Positions 44,344 through 53,777 of a stretch of 64,000 nucleotides of DNA are shown in pieces. The stretch comes from Planctomycetales bacterium 10988. Its GTDB lineage: Bacteria > Planctomycetota > Planctomycetia > Pirellulales > Pb10988. A program made the position numbers and the translations under genes. The notes below the pieces were generated by a model. The model did no database searches, was not told the DNA's origin, and saw only the letters and a list, made by a program, of their open reading frames with translations. Positions within the stretch are counted from its first letter, which is position 1. The number at the start of each line of letters is the position of its first letter. The stretch lies in NCBI GenBank assembly GCA_009664345.1, contig CP043547.1:3934709-3998708 (forward strand), given 5' to 3'.

Positions 44344-46935
44344 TTAATCGCAATAAAGGAAGGCGTTGGAATTCAGGAGGACATGGCAGAAATCGGTCCA
44401 GGCCGTCAGCTCGGATTTGTCCTGATCGGTGGCCAGGGTTTGTTGCTTTTCGAGGAATCCCTCGGTGGCGGCAATTTCTTGCGGCGAAGCGGCACGTCCC
44501 CAAAGCAGACGATAGGCCAAATCGATCCGTTCCGCCGACGAGCGATCTTTCTCTTTCAACAATCGCTCCGCCATTTTCTTGGCTCGCCCGAGGACATAAT
44601 CCCCATTGATCATTAACAGTGCTTGATTCGCGGTGGTCGTGGTATTTCGTTTCGCGGTGGAAGTCAGCCCATCGGGCCAGTCGAAAACCTCAAGGAAGTA
44701 GTCGCGGCGATTGCGTTTGATTTGCAGATAGACCGAACGACGAGGAGTAGCCACCGAGACGCTCGGACCGCCGAACTCTTGGCGTAATTCGCCGGAAGCG
44801 ATGAGCATCGTATCGCGGATCTGCTCTGCATCGAGGCGGCGAATGGGTTGTTTCCACAAAAGTCGATTCGCAGGGTCAAGCTCTTCCGCCAAGGCAACAT
44901 CCACACGCAGGGCCGTTTGGCGATAGGTAGCCGAGGTCATCATTCGGCGGTGCATCGCCTTGAGACTCCAACCGTCTTCCACAAACTTTCGGGCCAGCCA
45001 GTCCAAAAGCTCCGGGTGGGACGGCGGTTCGCCCAGTCGGCCAAAATCACTCGTTGTTGCCACCAAGCCGGTGCCGAAGTGACATTGCCACAGCCGATTC
45101 ACAATGACGCGGGTGGTCAGGGGATGTTCTTCTTGGGTAATCCATTCGGCCAATCGCGAACGCCGCCCGGTCGATTGCGGAAGCGGAGTGATTTTACCGG
45201 GAGAAGTCAGGTATTCCGGGAAGCGATCACCTTGCATGACCGCCAGGAAACCCGGTTCGACCGGCTCGGAAGCTCGCGCTCCGGGGATCACCGTTTGCGG
45301 GGCTTTGGGTAGAACCTCTTGAATCACCCGAGCGGTCGGCAGTGGCTTCGGCTTCTCTTTATCAAACTTCGCCAGCTCCGCTTTGAGCGTTTTCCATTGC
45401 TCCAGCTTTTCTCCTTTGAGAGTGCTGGCAAATTTGGATTTCACTTTATTCCGGCCATCGAGCACCTGACGATGGATCAAATCAGCCATTTGATGTTCGT
45501 AAGCCGTCCGATCTTCCGGGGCTTTGAAGTACATCGCTTGAAGGTCAGGCGTGAACTTGATGATGCTCGCCTTATCCGACTTTTCTAGTTGAGCAGTTTC
45601 CAGTTCATCAATTTTCGCCTGGATATCAGCAGTCTTTTCTTCCCAAACGGCCAGTGCTTCGCGATAGGTTGTGAGTTCTTCTTCGGTGGCGAGTGGGTAA
45701 TCATCGACCCCGTACACTCCACTGAAGAACGATTGGAGTTGATAGTAATCTTTTTGCAGAAGCGGATCGAATTTGTGGTCGTGGCAGCGGGCACATCCCA
45801 TCCCCAGCCCCAAAAAGACGTCCGCCGTGACATCGGTCATTTCATTGAGAATTTCCGACCAGTGGTTTTTGATATCTCGCTGATTGTATTCATAGATGCC
45901 CGCTCGCAAGAATCCGGTCGCGGCCAAGGCATCGAGATCGTCGGGGGCCAACTCATCGCCAGCAAGCTGTTCGCGGACGAATTGATCATACGGCTTGTCT
46001 TCGTTGAACGACTTGATGACATAGTCGCGATAGTGCCAAGCATTGGGCCGATAGGCATCTTGATTGAAGCCATCCGATTCGGCATAGCGAACGATATCGA
46101 GCCAATGCCGTGCCCAGCGTTCGCCGTATTGAGGACTCGCCAGCAAGCGATCGATCAGCCGTTCGTAGGCATCGTCGGAATCATCCGCCAGAAATTCTTC
46201 CATCTCTTCAGGAGTCGGCGGAAGCCCGGTCAAATCGTATTTTGCTCGTCGCAAAAGCGTCAGCTTCTCGGCAACCGGAGCCGGGGTCAGCCCGACTTCG
46301 AACTGTTTCTCTAAGATAAAGGCATCAATATCATTCTTCGGCCAAGTCGGATCGATGCCGCGGCGGTTCAATTCTTGCGAGGGGATCTTCGGAACCGCAG
46401 GGTGAGCAATCGGTTGAAAGGACCAGAAGTCCCGATCTTCGTCGGTGATTTTTTCTTTTCGTTGTGCAACAGGGTGGTCGGCGGAGTGTGCCCCTGGCCA
46501 AGGTGCTCCCATCTCGACCCATTTCACAAAGTCTTCGATTTGCTCCTCTTTCAGCTTCCCATTGGGCGGCATTTCATACGATTCATAACGAATCGCTTCA
46601 ATGAGAAGGCTTTCATCGGGACTACCGGGCACAATGGCAGGGAGTGTCGATTCCCCGCCAAGGAGCAACGTTGCCAAGCCATCCACGCGCAACTCGCCCT
46701 TTTGTTTCTCCTCGCCGTGGCACTTGTAGCAGCTTTCGGCCAAGATCGGGCGGATACGTTCTTCGAAGAACTTCGCGGCTTCCGGGGAAATCTTTTCTGC
46801 TTCCGCCGCTGGTTTTTCCGAGCAAAAGGCAGGAAGTGGGAGCAAAAGACAGAATAGACTTGCTACAAAAATCTTCCCAATCGAGCGCAAGGACCAGGAA
46901 AGGCAGTGATGTGCGGAGATAGGCTCTAATTCCAT
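44344..46935 (-). CDS. PSD1-type cytochrome, DUF1549 and DUF1553 protein (second pair)
   Basis: A secreted 863-residue protein. A signal peptide (IFVASLFCLLLPLPAFC) is followed by the planctomycete cytochrome c-type domain with CYKCHGEEKQKGELRVDG (CxxCH). DUF1549 follows with LLRRAKYDLTGLPPTPEEME and the second CxxCH in CARCHDHKFDPLLQKDYYQL. The DUF1553 part has LTTRVIVNRLWQCHFGTGLV. The cytochrome region suggests heme-dependent redox chemistry in the periplasm, a lineage hallmark of unknown function. It is the first gene of the operon with the DUF1501 gene downstream. Confidence 0.93.
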   Translation of the reverse strand: MELEPISAHHCLSWSLRSIGKIFVASLFCLLLPLPAFCSEKPAAEAEKISPEAAKFFEERIRPILAESCYKCHGEEKQKGELRVDGLATLLLGGESTLPAIVPGSPDESLLIEAIRYESYEMPPNGKLKEEQIEDFVKWVEMGAPWPGAHSADHPVAQRKEKITDEDRDFWSFQPIAHPAVPKIPSQELNRRGIDPTWPKNDIDAFILEKQFEVGLTPAPVAEKLTLLRRAKYDLTGLPPTPEEMEEFLADDSDDAYERLIDRLLASPQYGERWARHWLDIVRYAESDGFNQDAYRPNAWHYRDYVIKSFNEDKPYDQFVREQLAGDELAPDDLDALAATGFLRAGIYEYNQRDIKNHWSEILNEMTDVTADVFLGLGMGCARCHDHKFDPLLQKDYYQLQSFFSGVYGVDDYPLATEEELTTYREALAVWEEKTADIQAKIDELETAQLEKSDKASIIKFTPDLQAMYFKAPEDRTAYEHQMADLIHRQVLDGRNKVKSKFASTLKGEKLEQWKTLKAELAKFDKEKPKPLPTARVIQEVLPKAPQTVIPGARASEPVEPGFLAVMQGDRFPEYLTSPGKITPLPQSTGRRSRLAEWITQEEHPLTTRVIVNRLWQCHFGTGLVATTSDFGRLGEPPSHPELLDWLARKFVEDGWSLKAMHRRMMTSATYRQTALRVDVALAEELDPANRLLWKQPIRRLDAEQIRDTMLIASGELRQEFGGPSVSVATPRRSVYLQIKRNRRDYFLEVFDWPDGLTSTAKRNTTTTANQALLMINGDYVLGRAKKMAERLLKEKDRSSAERIDLAYRLLWGRAASPQEIAATEGFLEKQQTLATDQDKSELTAWTDFCHVLLNSNAFLYCD

Positions 46936-47072
46936 AAGACGACTCGCTTAACGAATCAACATGTGTTAATGGGTGGTAGAGCTAATGTACGGGATGGACC
47001 AGAGCAGGTCAAGCAAAATTACCAGCAAAATCCCCCCTAAGAATCCACTTTTCCGAAAGGAGGCGTTTCAAG

Positions 47073-49607
47073 TTACGGGGAAGTTGCGTTAAGGTGTTGC
47101 ATTACTTGAAGATAGAGCTGGCGGGCGTTTGGGTCTTGCGGATTTTGGGAAAGCAGATATTCGGCGAATTCTCGCACTCGCTGCCAATTTCCTTGGGCCT
47201 GATAGACCAATGCCAGGGCGTAGATGACTTCTGAATTCTGCGGATCGAGCCGAACGGCCTCCTTCATTTGCTCCTCGGCTTCGCTCAATTCCTGCAATTT
47301 GAGCAAGGCCAGCCCATAATTATAACGATAGCGGGGATGGTCCGGAGCCAGCTCGACGGCTTTGCCCAGGTTCTCGGCGGCTTCGGCCAGCTTCTCGGGG
47401 TCCTCGGCCAGCATCAACCCAAGATCATAGTAGGCACTTGCCGAAAAACTATCCTCATTCACTTGTGGCAGAATATCGATTCCCTCTCGCAGGACCTTCA
47501 AGGCTTCACGGCGTTGTCCTTCTTGCTGATAGATCACCGCCAGGTGATGCCGGGCGACTTGCGAAATCGGATCAAGTTCAATCGCTTGAAGGTAAGCCTC
47601 TTTGGCTTCTTGCCGATAACCTTGATTTTGAGCCAAAATTCCCAAGGCAATATGCGAACCGGCCAAGTCGCTATTGGCATCCAGCCCTTCCTTGAACTCT
47701 GCGACGGCTTTGCGGAACGGTTCTTGAGCATCTCTGGGTAGCTGATTCGCCGGGATGCTTGCCAGGACCTGCACCGCTCCGACGCGAACGGCACGGATAG
47801 GATCACTCAACAATGGAATCGCTGCTGACCGGTTTTCGCTTCGTCCTTCGAGAGCTTGAACGGCAGCTAAACGGACGAGCGGTTCGCGATCGAGCAAGGC
47901 CCGTTCGATGGCCCGATCGACTTCCCGACCGGGGAAATGTCCCAACAGGGCCGCTGCGGAAGCCCGCACGAGTGGCCCCACTTGCTTGGTTTTATCGAGC
48001 TGAATCTTCAGAAGTTCCGCCAGTGCCTCAATCGCTTCGGGATCACCCGCCCGGCCAGCCGCGATTGCTTCACCATAATGCGGAGAGTTGGAAGTCTTCG
48101 GGCCATACCATTCCGTCACCTTTTCGGTGGCCCATTCGGCGGTCTCTTCTTCCTTTGTATGACAACGATTGCAGGCGTTCGGCACGCCGAGCTTCACCGT
48201 CAAATCCGGCCGCGGCACCCGAATACTATGATCGCGGCGGGGATCGACGTGCATATAAGTCGTTTCCGGCATGTGGCATTCGACGCAACTCGCCCCCGTC
48301 GAGCCGACCGGGTGATGGTGATGCGTCGGGGTATCGTACTTCGCCGGTTGATGGCAGCGGTTACAAAGATTGTTTCCCTCCGCCCACAACTTGGTGGTAT
48401 GCGGATTATGGCAATCGCTACAGCGGACGCCTTCACGATACATCCGACTTTGCAGAAACGAGCCATAGACATACCCCTCGAACTCCGGCTTCACTTGACC
48501 ATCGGGATGATAGATATCCGTGTCGAGCAATTCCGGTTCGAAATGATCCAAATAGCGATCGCCCCCTTGAAAGCCGGGGTAAACGACATGCCGCAACGAA
48601 TGGCACGGGGCACAGGTTTCGATTTGCGTCAGTTGGGAAGGATCGTGCGGATCGAGGTCACGCGGCTCGGAGTTTTCCTTTTTCCGCTTCAAACGCGGCA
48701 AGCCATAGCCCAAGTTGCGATCCCAAAAGAGACTGGGAGCCTTGGCCAAATCGATATGCGTACTGCCGGGGCCGTGGCAACTTTCGCAACTGACGTCGAT
48801 TTCATGAAAATTCGTGTGAAACTGCCCGCTGGCAACATCGAAGTCCTTTTTCACATCGGTGCTGTGGCAATTCGCACACATGTGATTCCAGTTCATCGCC
48901 CGACCGGTCCAGTGCATCACATCGCCGGCGGGAATGTAATGCCCTTCCAAATCGAGCAAAAACCAGGTCTTCTTTTCGGTATCCCAAGCGAGCGGCAGGG
49001 CTTGCAATCGCGGCTCGAGCCAGCGTTTCTCATCCTCTTGATAACCGCCTTCGACCGCTTCTTCTTCCGGCAGGGCCACCAAATATTGCTGAAGCGGTTC
49101 GACGCCGAAGGTGTAGCGAATGCGATACGTTTGCATGTCGCCTTCGGCCCCTTCGGTCTCGACATAGAAGTTGCCATCTTTGCGATAAAACCGCGAAGTA
49201 ACGCCATAATGTTCAAAGACGGCGTCGTTGAAATCGCCCAGCACGGTCTGTTCGGTGGCGACTTCCATCGCTTGATCGTGTTGCGAACCTTCCCACGCTT
49301 GATTGATCTCCGCATGGCACTCGACGCAACTCTTCCGTCCGACGAATTGGGCCTGCGTTTGCGGAGGCATGGCGATCCACCAATCGGCAAAAACGACTCC
49401 TCCCAGCAAAAGAAACAAACCAAAAAAAGGGATGAGCTTGATCAATGTCCGCACCGGCAGCGGTCCCCACTTTGAACCAGTTGCTTGAGGGGAAGCAGAG
49501 TTCGTTTCCGAAGCCGCAACGGTCGACTTGACCGAAGGAGAGGAAGCGGCGGAGCGATTAGATTTTTTACCACGGCGAGAACGTTTGGACACGACACACT
49601 TCAACAA
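47073..49607 (-). CDS. Octaheme cytochrome c with HEAT-like and TPR repeats
   Basis: An 844-residue membrane-anchored, periplasmic cytochrome. A Lys/Arg/Ser-rich N-terminus is followed by one membrane helix (IPFFGLFLLLGGVVFADWW). Eight CxxCH heme motifs follow (CVECH, CANCH, CESCH, CAPCH, CSDCH, CNRCH, CVECH, CNRCH), in a cytochrome c554-like arrangement. After them come HEAT-like repeats and then TPR units such as YRQEAKEAYLQAIELDPIS. It should carry electrons or reduce a small substrate, with the TPR part docking a partner. The start is uncertain: TTG at 49607 or GTG at 49592. It stands alone. Confidence 0.9.
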   Translation of the reverse strand: MLKCVVSKRSRRGKKSNRSAASSPSVKSTVAASETNSASPQATGSKWGPLPVRTLIKLIPFFGLFLLLGGVVFADWWIAMPPQTQAQFVGRKSCVECHAEINQAWEGSQHDQAMEVATEQTVLGDFNDAVFEHYGVTSRFYRKDGNFYVETEGAEGDMQTYRIRYTFGVEPLQQYLVALPEEEAVEGGYQEDEKRWLEPRLQALPLAWDTEKKTWFLLDLEGHYIPAGDVMHWTGRAMNWNHMCANCHSTDVKKDFDVASGQFHTNFHEIDVSCESCHGPGSTHIDLAKAPSLFWDRNLGYGLPRLKRKKENSEPRDLDPHDPSQLTQIETCAPCHSLRHVVYPGFQGGDRYLDHFEPELLDTDIYHPDGQVKPEFEGYVYGSFLQSRMYREGVRCSDCHNPHTTKLWAEGNNLCNRCHQPAKYDTPTHHHHPVGSTGASCVECHMPETTYMHVDPRRDHSIRVPRPDLTVKLGVPNACNRCHTKEEETAEWATEKVTEWYGPKTSNSPHYGEAIAAGRAGDPEAIEALAELLKIQLDKTKQVGPLVRASAAALLGHFPGREVDRAIERALLDREPLVRLAAVQALEGRSENRSAAIPLLSDPIRAVRVGAVQVLASIPANQLPRDAQEPFRKAVAEFKEGLDANSDLAGSHIALGILAQNQGYRQEAKEAYLQAIELDPISQVARHHLAVIYQQEGQRREALKVLREGIDILPQVNEDSFSASAYYDLGLMLAEDPEKLAEAAENLGKAVELAPDHPRYRYNYGLALLKLQELSEAEEQMKEAVRLDPQNSEVIYALALVYQAQGNWQRVREFAEYLLSQNPQDPNARQLYLQVMQHLNATSP

Positions 49608-49746
49608 TGCGAGAATAGAAAGAGCAAGGAGGACGCTTTACCAAACCTTTATTATCATCTGCCGAGATATTCGTTGCAACCAGTGGACATGCTTTTTTAA
49701 GAAATAGAAAGAAGTGGCCATTTTCAACAAGAGTGTCAACTTAACA

Positions 49747-50259
49747 TCAAACAACCTCATCATATTTATTTAAAAACTTGAGAGGCTTTAATTGAAATTG
49801 TTCAAGGATAATATCTTCTTCCGCATAAACAAAAATTCGATCTTTTTCAATCAATATATAAAAGTCAGGCCCATCTTTGCCTGGTTCAATCTCGAAGAAA
49901 CCTCGCGCGCTGCAAACATCGATTGCATAAGAAGGGTTATAGCTCTTAATGATTGAGTGTATTCTACGGAGAACTCCTCTGTCTAACATTCTTGATGAGA
50001 TGACTTCAACGCAAAGTAATCTACTTGGGTCCGGCTCCCAGAACATATAAAAAGTTTGTTCTTCTTCTGTAGATTTAATAGGAACATTCAATTCGCGTGC
50101 TAGATTCTGCCGGATGATCTCATAAAGTAGAAGCCACTCGTCGATATTATCCTCTTCTGTATAATTGTCTGTATAAACAGGATTCCAATAGCCTGTATCT
50201 ATATATCGTTCGGCCTCTTCTTTACTGATACGGTAACAAGGCAAAGATTCATATTCCAT
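49747..50259 (-). CDS. AT-rich hypothetical protein, 170 aa
   Basis: I do not recognise this protein. It is acidic, with no membrane segment, and contains TFYMFWEPDPSRLLCVEVIS and YAIDVCSARGFFEIEPGKDG, which look like a compact alpha/beta fold. It is clearly more AT-rich than most of the window, like mutL's linker and the YezG-like genes, which suggests horizontal acquisition. The start ATG has AAGGAAG upstream. An immunity-type role is possible from its size and acidity only. It sits downstream of mutL on the same strand. Confidence 0.6.
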   Translation of the reverse strand: MEYESLPCYRISKEEAERYIDTGYWNPVYTDNYTEEDNIDEWLLLYEIIRQNLARELNVPIKSTEEEQTFYMFWEPDPSRLLCVEVISSRMLDRGVLRRIHSIIKSYNPSYAIDVCSARGFFEIEPGKDGPDFYILIEKDRIFVYAEEDIILEQFQLKPLKFLNKYDEVV

Positions 50260-50326
50260 CTTTAATCACTTCCTTGACAAGCTATCGTAATACTTATCAC
50301 TCTTCACTCCCCACACTCCACCCCCA

Positions 50327-52321
50327 TCAAGTCCGTTTAAATTGTTTATCGAGTTCGGCGCGCGTAAATACTAAAGCGGTGGGGCGACCGTGAGGGCAAT
50401 GGTGAGCGTCTTGGGCAAGATGGCGTTGATTGAGTAAGGCTTGAACTTCTTCGTGGGTTAAATGGTCACCGGCTTTAACCGCAGCTTTACAAGACATTTG
50501 ATGAAGTAAATCATCGATTAAATCGCGGACCGCCAGTTGTTTTCCTTCTTTTTGAAGTTGAGCCAGGGCATCTCTTAACAATTCTTCAATCTTGACCTCT
50601 TTTAAAATTGCCGGATAGCTAGAGACTAATAATGTATTGTCTCCGAAGGATTCCACTTCGAGGCCGACTTGATTTAAAAGTTCTTGGTGTTCTAAAGCGA
50701 GGGCGGCTTCTTCCGCGGTGACTTCGACAGGTTCAGGAATTAACAAGCGTTGTTTCGCTAAATTTCCTGCCAATACCCGTTCGCGAAGCTGTTCGTAAAG
50801 GACTCGCTCGTGTAAGGCATGTTGATCGATGATCACCACGCCGTCGCCTTCTTCCGCAATTAAATAACGATTACAAACTTGAATCGCTTTCGTATCCGCC
50901 GCTAAACGTATCGAAGGAGCAAGCTCGGGATCATTATTGATGAAGTCTTTTGTAAAGTTGTTTTTTTCAATAGTTGATGTATTTAATCTTTCTGCAGTTG
51001 GCGAGAAGGAAGTGTCAGATTCTTCTATGTCAACCGAGTTTGTTTCATCTGCGATACTATTTAATTCATTATTGATAGAAGTAAATTGTTTGCTTTTAGA
51101 TTCTACAATCTGTTCTTCTTGTAATTCCGAATCAAATGAGTTTTCTTTTGTTTGTTGAAGTTGCTCGGTAGCCCAATTCGAAAGGGTTTGCCTGGCGTCT
51201 TCTGTTCGTGATTGCCAACTATTTTCTTCTGAAGTCGCAATTTCTTGAGTATCAGATTCTTCTGTCTTCTTTGTTTCAACCTTTGAATCGCTTGTCTTTT
51301 TTTCTTCTTTAACTTGTCCGCGATGATTTAAATCGGAAGATAAAAATTTACCGCGAATGGTGCCGAGCATTTGACTATAGTGCCGACCGCCATCTTGAAA
51401 GCGGACTTCAAGCTTCGTCGGATGAACATTGACATCGACGTTCTCCGGCGGCATATCCAGACAAAGAAAAGAAATCGGATATCGCCCAGTCAATAGCAGG
51501 CCGCGATAGGCTTCGCTGAGGGCATGTTGCAAGGCCCGATCGCGGATGAAACGGCCATTGAGAAACAAGTATTGCATCCGGGCATGGCTGCGGCTTTCGC
51601 TGGGATGGGCGATATAACCGCGGAGGAGATTTTCCCCTTCTTCGCTTTCAACCCAGATCAGCTTTTCCGCCAAATCTTGACCATAAAGGGCGGCGATGCG
51701 TTCATTCCAGCGATTCGTCGGGGGCAAATCGTGAATCAGCCGATCATTATGCCGCAAGGTGAAATGTAATTGCGGATGAGCCAACGCTAGCCGAGAGAAG
51801 AATTCCGTCACGTGGCCCATCTCGGTTTGGACCGTTTTCAGAAACTTTCGCCGCACCGGAGTATTGAAGAAAAGGCTTTGCACCTCAATCACGGTCCCGA
51901 CCGGACAACCGCAAGGGGCTGGCTCTGCGGAACTTTCGCCATTGACACGGAGTTCGTGCCCGCCTTCGGCTTCGGCGGTTCGGCTACGGATCAGAAAGCG
52001 GCTGACCGAAGCAATCGAGGCGAGGGCCTCTCCGCGAAAACCGAGCGTTTGGACTTTGAAGAGGTCGTCAGCGGATTGAATTTTACTTGTCGCATGGCTG
52101 GTGACGGCCAGCTTGAGCTGTTCCGGAGCGATCCCGCAGCCATTGTCGGCGATGCGTATTCGCTCGCGTCCCCCTTTTTCAATGGAAACATCGATCCGCG
52201 TCGCCCCGGCATCGACGGAGTTTTCCATCAACTCCTTGACGACACTGGCCGGGCGTTCGATGACTTCACCGGCGGCAATTTGATTGACAACATGAGCGGG
52301 TAATTGCCGAATTTCGGGCAT
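50327..52321 (-). CDS. mutL: DNA mismatch repair protein MutL
   Basis: The GHKL ATPase of mismatch repair, 664 residues. The N-terminal ATPase has IAAGEVIERPASVVKELMEN (catalytic Glu), SVDAGATRIDV, DNGCGI and the TLGFRGEAL block. The C-terminal dimer domain keeps the endonuclease set: DQHALHERVLYEQ (about 499), SCKAAVKAGD and CPHGRPT (about 642), so it is a nicking-type MutL as in most bacteria without MutH. The linker (about 320-450) is AT-rich and full of Ser, Glu and Lys, unlike the conserved ends. No mutS is in the window. Confidence 0.96.
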   Translation of the reverse strand: MPEIRQLPAHVVNQIAAGEVIERPASVVKELMENSVDAGATRIDVSIEKGGRERIRIADNGCGIAPEQLKLAVTSHATSKIQSADDLFKVQTLGFRGEALASIASVSRFLIRSRTAEAEGGHELRVNGESSAEPAPCGCPVGTVIEVQSLFFNTPVRRKFLKTVQTEMGHVTEFFSRLALAHPQLHFTLRHNDRLIHDLPPTNRWNERIAALYGQDLAEKLIWVESEEGENLLRGYIAHPSESRSHARMQYLFLNGRFIRDRALQHALSEAYRGLLLTGRYPISFLCLDMPPENVDVNVHPTKLEVRFQDGGRHYSQMLGTIRGKFLSSDLNHRGQVKEEKKTSDSKVETKKTEESDTQEIATSEENSWQSRTEDARQTLSNWATEQLQQTKENSFDSELQEEQIVESKSKQFTSINNELNSIADETNSVDIEESDTSFSPTAERLNTSTIEKNNFTKDFINNDPELAPSIRLAADTKAIQVCNRYLIAEEGDGVVIIDQHALHERVLYEQLRERVLAGNLAKQRLLIPEPVEVTAEEAALALEHQELLNQVGLEVESFGDNTLLVSSYPAILKEVKIEELLRDALAQLQKEGKQLAVRDLIDDLLHQMSCKAAVKAGDHLTHEEVQALLNQRHLAQDAHHCPHGRPTALVFTRAELDKQFKRT

Positions 52322-52425
52322 CCCACGACCTCCCTGTTCGAATTCGATTCACAAACGTCGGGCCTTTGGCTGCCTCAAAACCTCTTGATGAGTGCCAAGG
52401 GACGAAATATGAGTGAATCTTTTTA

Positions 52426-52500
52426 GAGTTTGTGGTCAAAAGAAGCCGGGAGTCACCTTTCCCAGGCATTAACTCGGTTCTGAATGGTTTTGACCACCAA
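52426..52500. repeat. MITE-like element, copy B
   Basis: Bounded by GAGTTTGTGGTCAAAAG and TGGTTTTGACCACCAA, with perfect 10-base inverted ends at 52432-52441 and 52488-52497. In the opposite orientation it matches copy C over nearly its full length, including CGGTTCTGAATGGTTTTGAC. It lies in the spacer upstream of mutL. Confidence 0.8.
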
Positions 52501-52524
52501 CTTTTATTCTACTCGATCGGCCGC

Positions 52525-53721
52525 TCAACGCGAAGGTGCCTCTTCTTGTTTCGTCGAGTGGGGCACATTTTCTGTGGCGGATTTTTGCTCCTTTGCGGAC
52601 TCTTCGGCTGGGTCGGGAAGCGGATCGGGCAAGGGATGCCGCTTGGCTTCGCTGGTGAAAGACCCATGCTGGAGGAAGTTCGCCGTGCGTTCGATGGCCC
52701 CTTTGTGAGCCGCCATGAAGGTATGTAAGATCGGCATGATGATAAAATCGTGGGCGCCAGGGAGCTTGGTCTCTTCCACCGTGACAATGCCGTCATCATC
52801 GCCGGAAAGGACCCAACTGTATCCTTTTCCATTCCCGCGACCACCAGCGATGATGCCAAATTCGCAGGGCGGAACCGCCAAGCTCCCGGAAACATCGAAC
52901 CATTCGCTTCCCAGTTGCTGCCCGGCTGGTCCCATCAACATCCGAAAGGCGGGAGAAAGCGGACTTCCCGACAGGCGTTTGGCCAAGTCGGCCCCTTGGT
53001 TGGGAGGCCCGATCATGACAAAGCGGTGAATACGTGGATCGAGACCGGTTTGGGACTCGTCGGCCAGCCGATCGGCCATGTAGTGCCGCACGACGATATT
53101 CCCCATGCTATGCCCGACGAAATTGATTTCGGTCACCTCTTCGCCGAGGGCCTCGATGATGTGATGGAGCGAACTTGCAAAGCCATCGATCGTCCCTTGT
53201 GTACTTGGATAAGTCATCGCCAGGGCAATATATCCCTGTTCTTCCAGGGTTTTCTTCAGCCGATGCATCGAATTTGAGGTTCGGATCAGCCCATGTAGGA
53301 GAAGGACAACTTTCCCTTTCATGGGAGGAAGCAGCCGCTGTTGCTTGATTTCCTCTAATTTGGCGACGCAGGCATCCCAATCACCCTGCTGATGCAAAAT
53401 ACCTTGGGGATCGATGAGGCGGTATTTTTCCGAGAAGGATGACTTTTGAATCCGCCAATCCCAGAAAAATCGCTCGTCGGACCAGAATTGTAAGCCGCCC
53501 AACGTCGGGCGTTTGATGGTTGGATTCGTTCCCATAGAAGGGTCCTCCGACGATGAGGGCGAGTTGTTTTCAGAAGGCAAAAGTTGAGGAGGAAGCGGGA
53601 GTTGCGGAAATTGGCCCCATGCAGAAGGGGGAAAGAGGGCCATGATCCCCCCGAAAAGCCATCCGAGATGGAGAACTCTTCGGGAAGAACTTCCTCGATT
53701 TTGCTGCTTCAATCCATTCAC
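52525..53721 (-). CDS. Alpha/beta hydrolase, lipase-like
   Basis: A 398-residue secreted or membrane-anchored hydrolase. The N-terminus has a signal-like segment (HLGWLFGGIMALFPPSAWG). The fold is alpha/beta hydrolase: VVLLLHGLIRTSNSM (oxyanion loop), nucleophile elbow NFVGHSMGNIVV (GHSMG), LSGDDDGIVTVEETKL (acidic residue) and a later conserved His in LHTFMA. It probably cleaves carboxyl esters such as lipids. The C-terminal 40 residues are Pro/Glu/Lys-rich. The GTG start at 53721 has a weak ribosome binding site. It stands upstream of mutL on the same strand, with repeat copy B between them. Confidence 0.85.
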   Translation of the reverse strand: MNGLKQQNRGSSSRRVLHLGWLFGGIMALFPPSAWGQFPQLPLPPQLLPSENNSPSSSEDPSMGTNPTIKRPTLGGLQFWSDERFFWDWRIQKSSFSEKYRLIDPQGILHQQGDWDACVAKLEEIKQQRLLPPMKGKVVLLLHGLIRTSNSMHRLKKTLEEQGYIALAMTYPSTQGTIDGFASSLHHIIEALGEEVTEINFVGHSMGNIVVRHYMADRLADESQTGLDPRIHRFVMIGPPNQGADLAKRLSGSPLSPAFRMLMGPAGQQLGSEWFDVSGSLAVPPCEFGIIAGGRGNGKGYSWVLSGDDDGIVTVEETKLPGAHDFIIMPILHTFMAAHKGAIERTANFLQHGSFTSEAKRHPLPDPLPDPAEESAKEQKSATENVPHSTKQEEAPSR

Positions 53722-53777
53722 TGCGCGTCTCGACCGTCGTTTGAGTATCTTTTTCTATCTAGCAGAAGACAGAGTTA

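Noticed and set aside
47937-49475. A 512-codon open frame opposite the octaheme cytochrome
   Set aside because: The minus strand carries eight CxxCH motifs, TPR units and a membrane helix. The plus-strand frame has nothing comparable.
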